Virus record (IMG/VR): IMGVR_UViG_3300020057_000055
Span: 1 to 45,836 of that record
DNA: 45,836 nt
Source: a virus
Direction: 5' to 3' (one strand)
Shown here piece after piece: positions 26,657-32,447 of the stretch. The notes beneath the pieces are model-generated. The model did not search any database. It was not told the origin of the DNA and worked only from the letters and a program-made list of their open reading frames with translations. Each line of letters begins with the position of its first letter. Within the stretch, counting starts at the first letter, position 1. The translations under genes and the position numbers were made by a program.

Positions 26657-26820
26657 TATCCATTCCTAGAAGATTTAGTTGTAATTGAAGAAGAAATAGA
26701 AAGCAGCAGAAGGCGAGCTGCCAACTTATTGGCGGCCACTAATTGCTTCTGTTTTTCGCATACGGTAGCTTTAACCCGTTGCATTTGCTGCGTTTCCAAT
26801 AGCGAGGGCGGGGCTGCCAT
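26656..26820 (-). CDS. Tiny gene nested between the terminase genes (54 aa)
   Basis: The ATG at 26820 has an excellent AAGGAG site 7 bases upstream, better than the in-frame ATG at 26844. It overlaps the end of the small terminase gene by 50 bases in another frame, and its TAG shares a base with the GTG of the large subunit. The product (MAAPPSLLETQQMQRVK and so on) is short, basic and Ser/Thr-rich. It may serve mainly to couple translation to the large subunit. Confidence 0.5.
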   Translation of the reverse strand: MAAPPSLLETQQMQRVKATVCEKQKQLVAANKLAARLLLLSISSSITTKSSRNG

Positions 26821-27316
26821 CTCGTTTCTCCTTAATAAGTCCATCTAATCTACCTGATTGTATAGTAATTAGTTCTTGTTCGCCTACTTTAGTTACTTGG
26901 CCTTGTGCGTTTGATTGGAATTTATTAATTAGCTGAATAGGAATTACTAAATTTATGATGCTTTGCTTTTCTATGAGTTGGTCAGGAGCTGATTGGCCGC
27001 GCCGTTTAGCTTGATTTAAAACTTGCAATGCTTTAATCATTTCCATCGGCCGCATAATAAGCCCAAGACTATCTTTAAGCTTTTCAAGCAAATCATCTTC
27101 TAGGGTGTCATATGCACAATCCCTAATATTGTGTTTTGCGAGATGTTCGTATCTCATCGTCGCGAGCGCGCCCGCAAAGGCTTCATCACTTACTAAGCTG
27201 CTAATATAAGATGGCGTAACTCCAAGAGATGCAGCCACTGTTTCCGGCTTCAATCCTGTAGCCAGCAAATTCAACGCTCTAGATTGTGTAGATGTAGCAT
27301 TAAGTAATTCATTCAT
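26771..27316 (-). CDS. terS: Terminase small subunit
   Basis: 181 aa. An N-terminal helix-turn-helix is visible (SRALNLLATGLKPETVAASL, then GVTPSYISSLVSDEAFA, residues about 12-48), as in DNA-recognising small terminases. A helical oligomerisation region follows (DLLEKLKDSLGLIMRPMEMI). It would recognise the packaging site and hand the DNA to the large subunit. First gene of the leftward arm; SD-like GGAGGC lies just before the ATG. Confidence 0.75.
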   Translation of the reverse strand: MNELLNATSTQSRALNLLATGLKPETVAASLGVTPSYISSLVSDEAFAGALATMRYEHLAKHNIRDCAYDTLEDDLLEKLKDSLGLIMRPMEMIKALQVLNQAKRRGQSAPDQLIEKQSIINLVIPIQLINKFQSNAQGQVTKVGEQELITIQSGRLDGLIKEKRDGSPALAIGNAANATG

Positions 27317-27504
27317 AAAGCCTCCAAGCCTCGATATAAATTATTATATAATTTTTTTTAGTAGTGAGAGGGTGGAGTTGGTAATTACCCCTGGAATGGT
27401 ACTTACTATATTCGTATAGCTAACGGTACTCCTCGGAAAGTTTTTTTAAAAAAGTTCAGTGAAATGGGTACGTCTCCTTAGGATACAAGGCTACACGGAA
27501 ACGA

Positions 27505-27525
27505 AAAAAGGCCTGCACCGGCCCT
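27505..27525 (-). terminator. Possible leftward attenuator
   Basis: On the minus strand GGCC, a 6-base loop and GGCC are followed by six T. The stem has only 4 GC pairs, so termination may be partial. It lies about 190 bp before the small terminase gene and could limit early entry into the late structural arm. Confidence 0.35.
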
Positions 27526-27547
27526 GAATGAGAATCATTCGTATTCA
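27525..27547. promoter_or_regulatory. Fur-box-like site 1
   Basis: The 23 bases from TGAATGAGAATCATTC to the closing ATTCA form an imperfect palindrome (18 of 23 symmetric positions agree). They match the GAGAATCATTC core of proteobacterial iron-regulator (Fur) sites. The 17-base core 27530-27546 recurs at 27754-27770 with one change. Confidence 0.45.
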
Positions 27548-27560
27548 CCATTAGGCCAGG

Positions 27561-27672
27561 TTAGCAAGTGCTTACTTACTATCCGGCCGGATAGTTAGTG
27601 AGTGCTTACTACCGCTGCCGTATACCCATGCTGGTAGTAAGGTTATATGCGATAGTTAGTGAGCGCTTACTT
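27561..27672. repeat. Three copies of a near-palindromic 17-mer
   Basis: TTAGCAAGTGCTTACTT at 27561-27577, TTAGTGAGTGCTTACTA at 27595-27611 and TTAGTGAGCGCTTACTT at 27656-27672. Each is close to a dyad around AGYGCT. Start-to-start distances are 34 and 61 bp. They look like operator sites for a dimeric regulator. Confidence 0.6.
27578..27595. promoter_or_regulatory. Perfect 18-bp palindrome
   Basis: ACTATCCGGCCGGATAGT is self-complementary over all 18 bases and lies exactly between repeat copies 1 and 2. It is probably a protein-binding site. Confidence 0.6.
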
Positions 27673-27714
27673 CGATTAGGCGTTTGTTGTATAAATGAGA
27701 CATGACAATTCATG

Positions 27715-27740
27715 TGTCACTTTGTGACAAAGTTTGTCAC
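27715..27740. promoter_or_regulatory. GTGACA dyad cluster, operator-like
   Basis: TGTCAC-TTT-GTGACA (27715-27729) overlaps the perfect dyad GTGACAAA-G-TTTGTCAC (27724-27740). Three half-sites of one motif sit within 26 bp, upstream of the first rightward gene. Confidence 0.6.
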
Positions 27741-27753
27741 TATAGGCGATATT

Positions 27754-27770
27754 GAGAATCATTCGCATTC
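27754..27770. promoter_or_regulatory. Fur-box-like site 2
   Basis: GAGAATCATTCGCATTC, differing from site 1 in one base. It lies 105 bp before the first rightward start codon. It is a good match to natural Fur boxes of beta- and gammaproteobacteria. Confidence 0.45.
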
Positions 27771-27835
27771 GCTACGCCCTTGGAAATAGCTAGCTAGCTT
27801 GGCATGAATCGTGCTACTATAGTAGTACTGCCGCC

Positions 27836-27854
27836 TAGCACGGTTTGCTAGATT
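27836..27854 (+). promoter_or_regulatory. Extended -10 promoter-like element for the first early gene
   Basis: TAGCACGGTTTGCTAGATT contains TGC followed by the -10-like TAGATT. The first 15 bases recur with one change at 29656-29670, ahead of another early gene. No good -35 is seen. The short distance to the ATG at 27875 implies a short leader. Confidence 0.4.
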
Positions 27855-27874
27855 GACTTAAAGGAATCTATATC

Positions 27875-28489
27875 ATGTCAACCATGTATCCAGTAGTTAA
27901 GACTGCCGAAGCAATAGTCAATGAAGGATTGACTACGCTCAATGTAGCGCGCACGGACGGTAAAAAAGGCAAGTCCGGTTCTGTTATCGTAGTGCCGGTC
28001 TTGTCTGATTCTGTCCTGTTCCTGATTCAAGGTGCGGACGTCGGCAAAGCCTTTATCGTTGATGCAATTGACGCCTTGCGTAGTCGTATCGCCAGCAGCA
28101 TCAATAGCAAGGGGAACACCATTACAAGCGATAAGCTTGGCATTGATGCTATCCTTGCAGCAATGAAGCTTGAAACCGAGTCACAGCGGATGACAAAGGA
28201 TTCCATCGGCATTTGGTTTGACGACGACCTGCTGGCGCTGATGAAAGCTAGGTTTGCTGTAAAGCTTCCGGGTATCAGTGACGGTAAGATGGCCGGAATA
28301 ACCTATCAATACCGCTGCAAGTTTCAATCCCTTGCCGGTAGAGATGGATTCATTCCGGACGCTGTTAAGAGTCAATTAGTAACAGCGATGGAGTTACTGC
28401 CAGCCGAGTATGAAAGTGTTATCGGCACTAAACTGCTGGAAAAGCTCACCGCGGTTACCGACGATAGCATGTTGGAATTGCTGGACTAG
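27875..28489 (+). CDS. First early gene, unknown, probably abundant (204 aa)
   Basis: Soluble mixed protein without membrane segments. Notable stretches are the N-terminal Gly/Lys-rich TDGKKGKSGSVIVVPV, the middle SIGIWFDDDLLALMKARFAV and the C-terminal LPGISDGKMAGITYQYRCKF. Codons are richer in G and C than in most neighbours, and the gene is a monocistron with its own promoter-like element and strong downstream hairpins, all signs of high early expression. It shows a weak but extended resemblance to the protein at 35256. AAAGGAATCTATATC precedes the ATG. Function unknown; takeover or DNA-binding roles are possible. Confidence 0.65.
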   Translation: MSTMYPVVKTAEAIVNEGLTTLNVARTDGKKGKSGSVIVVPVLSDSVLFLIQGADVGKAFIVDAIDALRSRIASSINSKGNTITSDKLGIDAILAAMKLETESQRMTKDSIGIWFDDDLLALMKARFAVKLPGISDGKMAGITYQYRCKFQSLAGRDGFIPDAVKSQLVTAMELLPAEYESVIGTKLLEKLTAVTDDSMLELLD

Positions 28490-28497
28490 CAGGAAAT

Positions 28498-28541
28498 TGC
28501 AACGACCTGGGATACTAGAAAATCAATCCCAGGTCGTTGCA
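28498..28541 (+). terminator. Long hairpin after the first early gene
   Basis: A 16-bp perfect stem pairs 28498-28513 with 28526-28541 around a 12-nt loop, 9 bases after the stop codon. No U-tract follows, so it may stabilise or process the mRNA rather than terminate by itself. Confidence 0.65.
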
Positions 28542-28545
28542 TTCT

Positions 28546-28579
28546 AATGGCCAGCCTGAAGAAATTCGGGCTGGCCATT
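28546..28579 (+). terminator. Second hairpin, capped by a GAAA tetraloop
   Basis: A 15-bp stem (one G-U pair) joins 28546-28560 to 28565-28579 with GAAA as loop. It lies 5 bases after the first hairpin and also lacks a U-tract. GNRA loops make very stable RNA ends. Confidence 0.6.
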
Positions 28580-28603
28580 CGCGTTACCGCGACATTCGCA
28601 ATT

Positions 28604-28882
28604 AGTTATTAACTTGTTAACATGGATATTATTAGTTAGGTATTATGGGTTTACTCATTGGTTGCGTGACCAATTGCCAATCAGCCAATTGACCCCTTGT
28701 TGCTATTTTCCCATACAAGGAATTTAATATAGATAGTAAGAGGCTTATATATGAATTGATAGTTATATAGTGAGTATTTGAAATTAGTTTATTTTTAAAG
28801 ACCCCTATACTGAACTAAGACCTTTACCCCTCTCAAGTATGGTTCTCTGTAAGTTATTAACTTGCTAACATGGAAATATTAG
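28604..28882. repeat. Direct repeat pair, 31-32 bp
   Basis: 28604-28635 and 28852-28882 both read AGTTATTAACTTGYTAACAT and continue GGAWATTATTAG or GGAAATATTAG. The second copy ends 4 bases before a -35 hexamer. Inside each, TTAACTTGTTAA is nearly palindromic. Confidence 0.65.
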
Positions 28883-28886
28883 GGGA

Positions 28887-28915
28887 TTGACACGGTTCGG
28901 GCAATGGGTTACATT
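28887..28915 (+). promoter_or_regulatory. Sigma70-like promoter for the early gene cluster
   Basis: TTGACA at 28887-28892, a 17-bp spacer, then TACATT at 28910-28915. It would drive the gene at 29022 with a leader of about 100 bases that contains the ATTGG repeats. Confidence 0.55.
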
Positions 28916-28930
28916 GGATGACCATAGGGC

Positions 28931-28976
28931 GCATTGGTTGATTGGCTATTGGCTGGTTGGCTATGTGACCAATTGG
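28931..28976. repeat. ATTGG/TTGGC iteration
   Basis: CATTGGTTGATTGGCTATTG and the following bases repeat TTGG about every 7-8 bp four times and end in GTGACCAATTGG. The complementary words (CCAATTG, CCAATCAGCCAATTG) occur at 28670-28691. They resemble origin iterons or multiple binding sites. Confidence 0.45.
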
Positions 28977-29021
28977 TTTACATTAGAAACTTAAAAGTAA
29001 GATTTAATCGGAGAATCTATC

Positions 29022-29609
29022 ATGAACAAAATGACACTAACGACGACAAGACGCTTGCTGGTATCGAACCAAGCTTGTGTTGCTGGATACAAGACTTTGA
29101 TTGACTCACTCGGTAATGACTGGCCGCGTGAACAGCCAATCAATTTACTGCACATCCTTGAATCTAATGGAGTGCAAGATATGATGTGGTGTTTACGCGC
29201 CACAGAACAGGATTGCACTCGTGAACGCTATTTGATTAGCGCCGACATGGCGGAATCTGTATTGCATATATTTACAGCTCAACGTCCTGATGATGACAGG
29301 CCAGCACTAGCAATCCATGCTGCGCGCTCTACTGCTGATGGCAAACTGGAATCAGGAAATGCTGGATTTATAGCGGCAGATGCAGCAAAAGATGCATTGA
29401 ATGCAGCAAAAGATGCAGTTTATGTAGCAGACTATCCAGCATATACAGCGGCATATGCTGCGGCCTATGCAGCAAAAGCAAGTAAACCAATGTATGCAGC
29501 ATATACTGCTAAGTTTGCTGTAGATGCTGCGGCCTATGCAGTAGATTCTGCGGCCAGTAATACAGAGAGAGAAAAACAAGCTATCATCATTCGCAAATAC
29601 CTTGCATAG
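29022..29609 (+). CDS. Imm5-like, Ala-rich early protein (195 aa)
   Basis: The middle region ADMAESVLHIFTAQRPDDDR followed by PALAIHAARS matches the core I know from the Imm5 putative immunity-protein family ('AERVL..YE...PDDDRPR.AIEAAR'). After it comes a long repetitive Ala/Tyr/Asp helix (residues about 113-180; AYTAAYAAAYAAKA and similar), also typical of that family. The N-terminal half has NGVQDMMWCLRAT. Imm5 proteins were predicted as toxin antidotes; a phage copy expressed early could neutralise a host toxin, but this is untested. CGGAGAATCTATC precedes the ATG. Confidence 0.6.
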   Translation: MNKMTLTTTRRLLVSNQACVAGYKTLIDSLGNDWPREQPINLLHILESNGVQDMMWCLRATEQDCTRERYLISADMAESVLHIFTAQRPDDDRPALAIHAARSTADGKLESGNAGFIAADAAKDALNAAKDAVYVADYPAYTAAYAAAYAAKASKPMYAAYTAKFAVDAAAYAVDSAASNTEREKQAIIIRKYLA

Positions 29610-29619
29610 TGTTTAGTTT

Positions 29620-29637
29620 CAAGCCCGTAAGGGCTTG
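29620..29637 (+). terminator. Small hairpin with GTAA tetraloop
   Basis: CAAGCCC-GTAA-GGGCTTG (7 bp, GNRA loop) starts 11 bases after the stop of the Imm5-like gene and precedes the extended -10 element at 29656. No U-tract. It is probably an mRNA end or insulator between two early units. Confidence 0.55.
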
Positions 29638-29655
29638 CGAGTATGCACTACTGAA

Positions 29656-29674
29656 TAGCACAGTTTGCTATAAT
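29656..29674 (+). promoter_or_regulatory. Extended -10 promoter
   Basis: TAGCACAGTTTGCTATAAT includes TGC-TATAAT, a perfect -10 with extension. The element is almost identical to the one before 27875. TAGCA and TGCTA form a 5-bp dyad. Confidence 0.55.
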
Positions 29675-29684
29675 AGTATGAAGT

Positions 29685-29704
29685 ATTTAATCGGAGAATC
29701 TATA
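29685..29704 (+). promoter_or_regulatory. Shared early leader and ribosome binding site
   Basis: ATTTAATCGGAGAATCTATA before the ATG at 29705 is repeated with one change at 29002-29021. Shorter versions (GGAATCTAT, GGAGAACCTATA) precede the genes at 27875, 30355 and 30928. The leader seems to be a duplicated translation start module. Confidence 0.6.
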
Positions 29705-29983
29705 ATGGACAATACATACGAGATTTACCTTGCAGCACAAAAAGCCTATATTGCAGCCGATAAACTGCACAAGGAAAAGAGAAGCGAATACTACGCTACT
29801 TCGGTTAAGTATGAAAAAGCAAAAGTTTTTCGTGCGGTTTATACTAAATCGTATGACAGGTTGAGGAATGATTATACTAAAGCTTTGGTTGAATATGAGA
29901 AGAGTATTGAAGTATACATGAAGGAAATAGACGAGTATAAAAAAGCGCACATTGCTTTTGTAACTGGTAAAAAGGATAGCTAA
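29705..29983 (+). CDS. Small coiled-coil early protein (92 aa)
   Basis: Lys/Glu/Tyr-rich, almost wholly helical (AAQKAYIAADKLHKEKRSEY, YEKSIEVYMKEIDEYKKAH), so probably a coiled coil. The start at 29705 is chosen because of the shared CGGAGAATCTATA leader; an upstream in-frame start would lie before the promoter. It may be related to the next protein, which has the same size, composition and spacing of Tyr and Lys. Function unknown. Confidence 0.6.
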   Translation: MDNTYEIYLAAQKAYIAADKLHKEKRSEYYATSVKYEKAKVFRAVYTKSYDRLRNDYTKALVEYEKSIEVYMKEIDEYKKAHIAFVTGKKDS

Positions 29984-29984
29984 T

Positions 29985-30251
29985 ATGAACACGAATTCCT
30001 TAGCACACAAATACAATAAAATACAAGAATTGGTGGCAGTAAGAGACAAGGCAAAGGAAGTATTCGATAATGAACGTGTAGTGTTCTATAAGTTTTTTTC
30101 AGTGTATGACAAAAAAAATGAGCCTGCAAAACAAGAAAAAAGCCAATTGGATTTAGCTATAGAAACATACTACAGGGCGAAAGGTGAATACCATAAAGCA
30201 CAAAGCGTATACTTTTTTTCGCGAGCAAACCTGTATAAAACGTTAAGCTAA
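29985..30251 (+). CDS. Small coiled-coil early protein (88 aa), possible duplicate
   Basis: Helical, Lys/Tyr/Glu-rich, with KYNKIQELVAVRDKAKEVFD and YYRAKGEYHKAQSVYFFSRA. It begins one base after the preceding stop. The repeated pattern of 'K-Y/F-x-x-A/V ... Y' suggests descent from the same ancestor as its neighbour. No known family. Confidence 0.55.
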   Translation: MNTNSLAHKYNKIQELVAVRDKAKEVFDNERVVFYKFFSVYDKKNEPAKQEKSQLDLAIETYYRAKGEYHKAQSVYFFSRANLYKTLS

Positions 30252-30267
30252 TATGATAGTATGAAGT

Positions 30268-30289
30268 CTGAAGGCTGCAAAGCCTTTGG
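30268..30289 (+). terminator. Hairpin with GCAA tetraloop
   Basis: AAGGCT-GCAA-AGCCTT (30271-30286), extended by two wobble pairs and one or two Watson-Crick pairs. No U-tract. It follows the second coiled-coil gene, again a GNRA-capped intergenic hairpin. Confidence 0.45.
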
Positions 30290-30300
30290 AGTTTATATTA

Positions 30301-30334
30301 GATAGTAGCAGATAGTAGCAGATAGTAGCAGATA
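30301..30334. repeat. Tandem 10-bp repeat, 3.4 copies
   Basis: GATAGTAGCA is repeated exactly three times and followed by GATA, just before the ribosome binding site of the next gene. The 10-bp period equals about one helical turn. Confidence 0.85.
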
Positions 30335-30354
30335 TTTAACCAAAGGAATCTATC

Positions 30355-30822
30355 ATGTCTAATGTTAAGATATTGCACAGCGTAGAAATTGAGTTAAGAA
30401 TTGAAGATATCACAGCCAAAGTATGGAGCCACTACTGTGGCGCCAAGGATTTAGGATTGCTTACCTTAGGGAATACAGCCTCTGCATGGACTGTTCCCAC
30501 ATGTAGGACTGTATTCAATGCATCAGGTGTAGCAGGATTCGCTTACAGGCATACAAACAGAATAGAAATAAATGCGGCTTTCTTTCTGGAAGATACAATA
30601 GTAACATATAGTAACTTGGAAGAAACAATCGCGCATGAGATTGCGCATGTAATACAATTTAAGCATTGGCCTAGTGCTAAGCAAGCGCATGGCCCAGAAT
30701 TCAGGTCTATAATGGCCAGCATAGGATACACTGGAAATACGTATCATAGAATGAATGTAAGTGTGGCTAAGCAAGCCGCACGTAGAGTTAGAAAAGGTGA
30801 TGAACCTTTAATGGACTTATAA
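30355..30822 (+). CDS. SprT-like zinc metalloprotease
   Basis: 155 aa. HEIAH at 94-98 and the third ligand His112 in AHGPEFRSIMASIG are the signature of the SprT-like family (the SPRTN or Wss1 protease relatives). The N-terminal half supplies the usual helix and strands (NRIEINAAFFLED). There is no C-terminal zinc ribbon, so it is a minimal form. Cellular relatives digest proteins crosslinked to DNA; in phages the role is unproven but may be clearing host proteins from replicating DNA. AAAGGAATCTATC precedes the ATG. Confidence 0.8.
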   Translation: MSNVKILHSVEIELRIEDITAKVWSHYCGAKDLGLLTLGNTASAWTVPTCRTVFNASGVAGFAYRHTNRIEINAAFFLEDTIVTYSNLEETIAHEIAHVIQFKHWPSAKQAHGPEFRSIMASIGYTGNTYHRMNVSVAKQAARRVRKGDEPLMDL

Positions 30823-30823
30823 T

Positions 30824-30913
30824 ATGGTTAATGATAATAGTAACTTGAATTGGTGGATTACCGGCATTGCTTGTGGCTTATTGCTACTTGCAGTGCTTTT
30901 CTGCATTGTATAA
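30824..30913 (+). CDS. Tiny membrane protein (29 aa)
   Basis: MVNDNSNLNWW followed by the hydrophobic helix ITGIACGLLLLAVLFCIV. It begins two bases after the protease gene and ends 14 bases before the next start. A one-helix membrane peptide; possibly a host-membrane or superinfection factor, but nothing in the sequence decides. Confidence 0.5.
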   Translation: MVNDNSNLNWWITGIACGLLLLAVLFCIV

Positions 30914-30927
30914 CCGGAGAACCTATA

Positions 30928-31269
30928 ATGAACACAGTAACAAACTCAGGATTGTATTATAAAGATTTTCCAATTGAAATGAGACTGAACGCAGTAAAAA
31001 TTCCATACTGGACTGAGAAGTGTGGATATATAGAATCATGTGTAAATAAGCATTCACACCTTATCAGATTCCACATGAAGGATGTAGCAGTAGCACTTAA
31101 GCCGCTTTCAAAACGGCAAGGATGGTTACATGATGGAAGGATAGGATGGTATGAAGATGTTGAGCTAGATAATCCTCGTTTAATCTCTTTCACAAGCTCA
31201 TATGGAAAAGATTTTGTGTGTATTGTTCATAACCATCTTGGTAAACTACTTGGTATGGTGATTATATGA
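30928..31269 (+). CDS. Hypothetical early protein (113 aa)
   Basis: The start at 30928 is supported by ACCGGAGAACCTATA; the frame is open further upstream but that would overlap the tiny gene. The protein is mixed alpha/beta (FPIEMRLNAVKIPYW, GYIESCVNKHSHLIRFHMKD). Its stop overlaps the next ATG by 4 bases. No family recognised. Confidence 0.6.
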   Translation: MNTVTNSGLYYKDFPIEMRLNAVKIPYWTEKCGYIESCVNKHSHLIRFHMKDVAVALKPLSKRQGWLHDGRIGWYEDVELDNPRLISFTSSYGKDFVCIVHNHLGKLLGMVII

Positions 31270-31439
31270 AAGCAATTTCTGCTCTCGAAGAGTTTAAAAC
31301 CGATTGTCTGTTTGTTCTGTTATTTATTCTGCTATTTATTCCTACTGTAATCGGAATAGTAACAGGACTTATCATCAGAGGATACATTGCAGGTAGATCA
31401 CTCGAAGAAAAAGCAATTAACAAGCTATTCTTTAAATAA
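31266..31439 (+). CDS. Small membrane protein (57 aa)
   Basis: A long hydrophobic helix at about residues 14-37 (CLFVLLFILLFIPTVIGIV and following) is flanked by a short acidic N-terminus and a basic C-terminus (SLEEKAINKLFFK). Coupled to the upstream gene by an ATGA overlap. Function unknown. Confidence 0.55.
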   Translation: MKAISALEEFKTDCLFVLLFILLFIPTVIGIVTGLIIRGYIAGRSLEEKAINKLFFK

Positions 31440-31451
31440 GAAAGAAATACT

Positions 31452-32447
31452 ATGAAGATTCTATGTAGAAAAAGCGGTATTGAATTTAATGTAACACATT
31501 TCCCCGGATACTTCACTAATGCTGAAGCCGAGCATCCGGTGTTTAACCTTACATTAAAGCAATTGTGGCGTTACTATCCTAAATGGCAAGAAAGGCAATT
31601 GACAGAGACTGATTCTTTCTTGCTGTTCCTAGCTTATCTTAATTCTACAGAGTTAGTAGATTTTAGGTGCCATGTCTGGCAACGACCAGATACAGCAAGG
31701 ATTATATCCTCCAGTATGTCTGCATTGCATGACATAATTGGTAAAATAGTAACAATCAGGCATCCTAAGTTTGCTGTTCCCAGGTTTGTAATCTCAAAGG
31801 AAACCAGAGACTTAGCCAATGTAAAGCATTGGATTGAAGCATGGCAAAACTCATTCTCTGATTTTTGTAATGGTCTGAAGGATGAAACCTTAAGAGAAAG
31901 ATTACTGAGGAAAGAACAGAATCTTGAACGGTATATCAAGAATCACAGTCTTAATCCTAATCGCTATGCTAGGTTACTTGCCCAATGGACTTCAGAATCA
32001 GCGGAGTTTCCTAACTTTGAAATAACCGTAGCAGGTGAAACCTGGACTTGCTCAGAATACTGGCAAGAAATCATTATTAAATGTCACACAGATACAGATA
32101 TAATCACAGTGCCGGAAAAAGACTTAAGAGAGTTAATTGAGCATTGTGAAGAAAATCTAGATGGTGGTAGTATCCAAGCACACCATCTATTTCAAACAGT
32201 AAGGGCTGGACTATCTGTAATTACTGGATTCTTTAGCTTAGGTTCTGCTACCTTCAGTATACTAGGAACAAATGGTAATGAAGATGAAGCCGTGGGAAAG
32301 ACTAATTTACAGATGTTAATTGATACAGCACCAACAAAGCTTCCTAGGCGTGTAGATTATCCTACTGATTTCTCATACTTAAAAGCTAAGATGAAGTATC
32401 AGTTAGCCCAAAACTATGCAGCAGATAGCACCTTGGAGAAACTATAA
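31452..32447 (+). CDS. Hypothetical early protein with possible N-terminal metal site (331 aa)
   Basis: It starts MKILCRKSGIEFNVTHFPGYF and continues with a His-Pro (EAEHPVFNLTLKQLWRYYP), a start I have seen in conserved phage proteins of unknown function. The rest is helical, with Trp-rich segments and a hydrophobic AGLSVITGFFSLGSATFSIL near residue 262. It lies directly upstream of a co-translated small protein and the helicase, so it may take part in replication. Confidence 0.6.
   Translation: MKILCRKSGIEFNVTHFPGYFTNAEAEHPVFNLTLKQLWRYYPKWQERQLTETDSFLLFLAYLNSTELVDFRCHVWQRPDTARIISSSMSALHDIIGKIVTIRHPKFAVPRFVISKETRDLANVKHWIEAWQNSFSDFCNGLKDETLRERLLRKEQNLERYIKNHSLNPNRYARLLAQWTSESAEFPNFEITVAGETWTCSEYWQEIIIKCHTDTDIITVPEKDLRELIEHCEENLDGGSIQAHHLFQTVRAGLSVITGFFSLGSATFSILGTNGNEDEAVGKTNLQMLIDTAPTKLPRRVDYPTDFSYLKAKMKYQLAQNYAADSTLEKL

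Larger units (their letters stand above)
27317..27874. promoter_or_regulatory. Divergent control region between the two arms (558 bp, no gene)
   Basis: No coding frame is credible here. Both transcription arms leave from this stretch. It contains a possible leftward attenuator, two Fur-box-like sites, three near-palindromic 17-mers, one 18-bp perfect palindrome, a cluster of GTGACA dyads and an extended -10 element, each listed separately. The part next to the small terminase gene (27340-27460) is AT-rich with T and A runs. Confidence 0.8.
28490..29021. other. Intergenic region with hairpins, repeats and an AT-rich core; candidate origin
   Basis: 532 bases without a gene. Two hairpins follow the first early gene. 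Then come a 31-32-bp direct repeat pair (28604-28635 and 28852-28882), a cluster of CCAAT/ATTGG words in opposite orientation at both ends, a very AT-rich core at about 28725-28800, and a sigma70-like promoter. Repeats flanking an AT-rich segment beside early genes suggest a replication origin, but nothing proves it. Confidence 0.45.
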
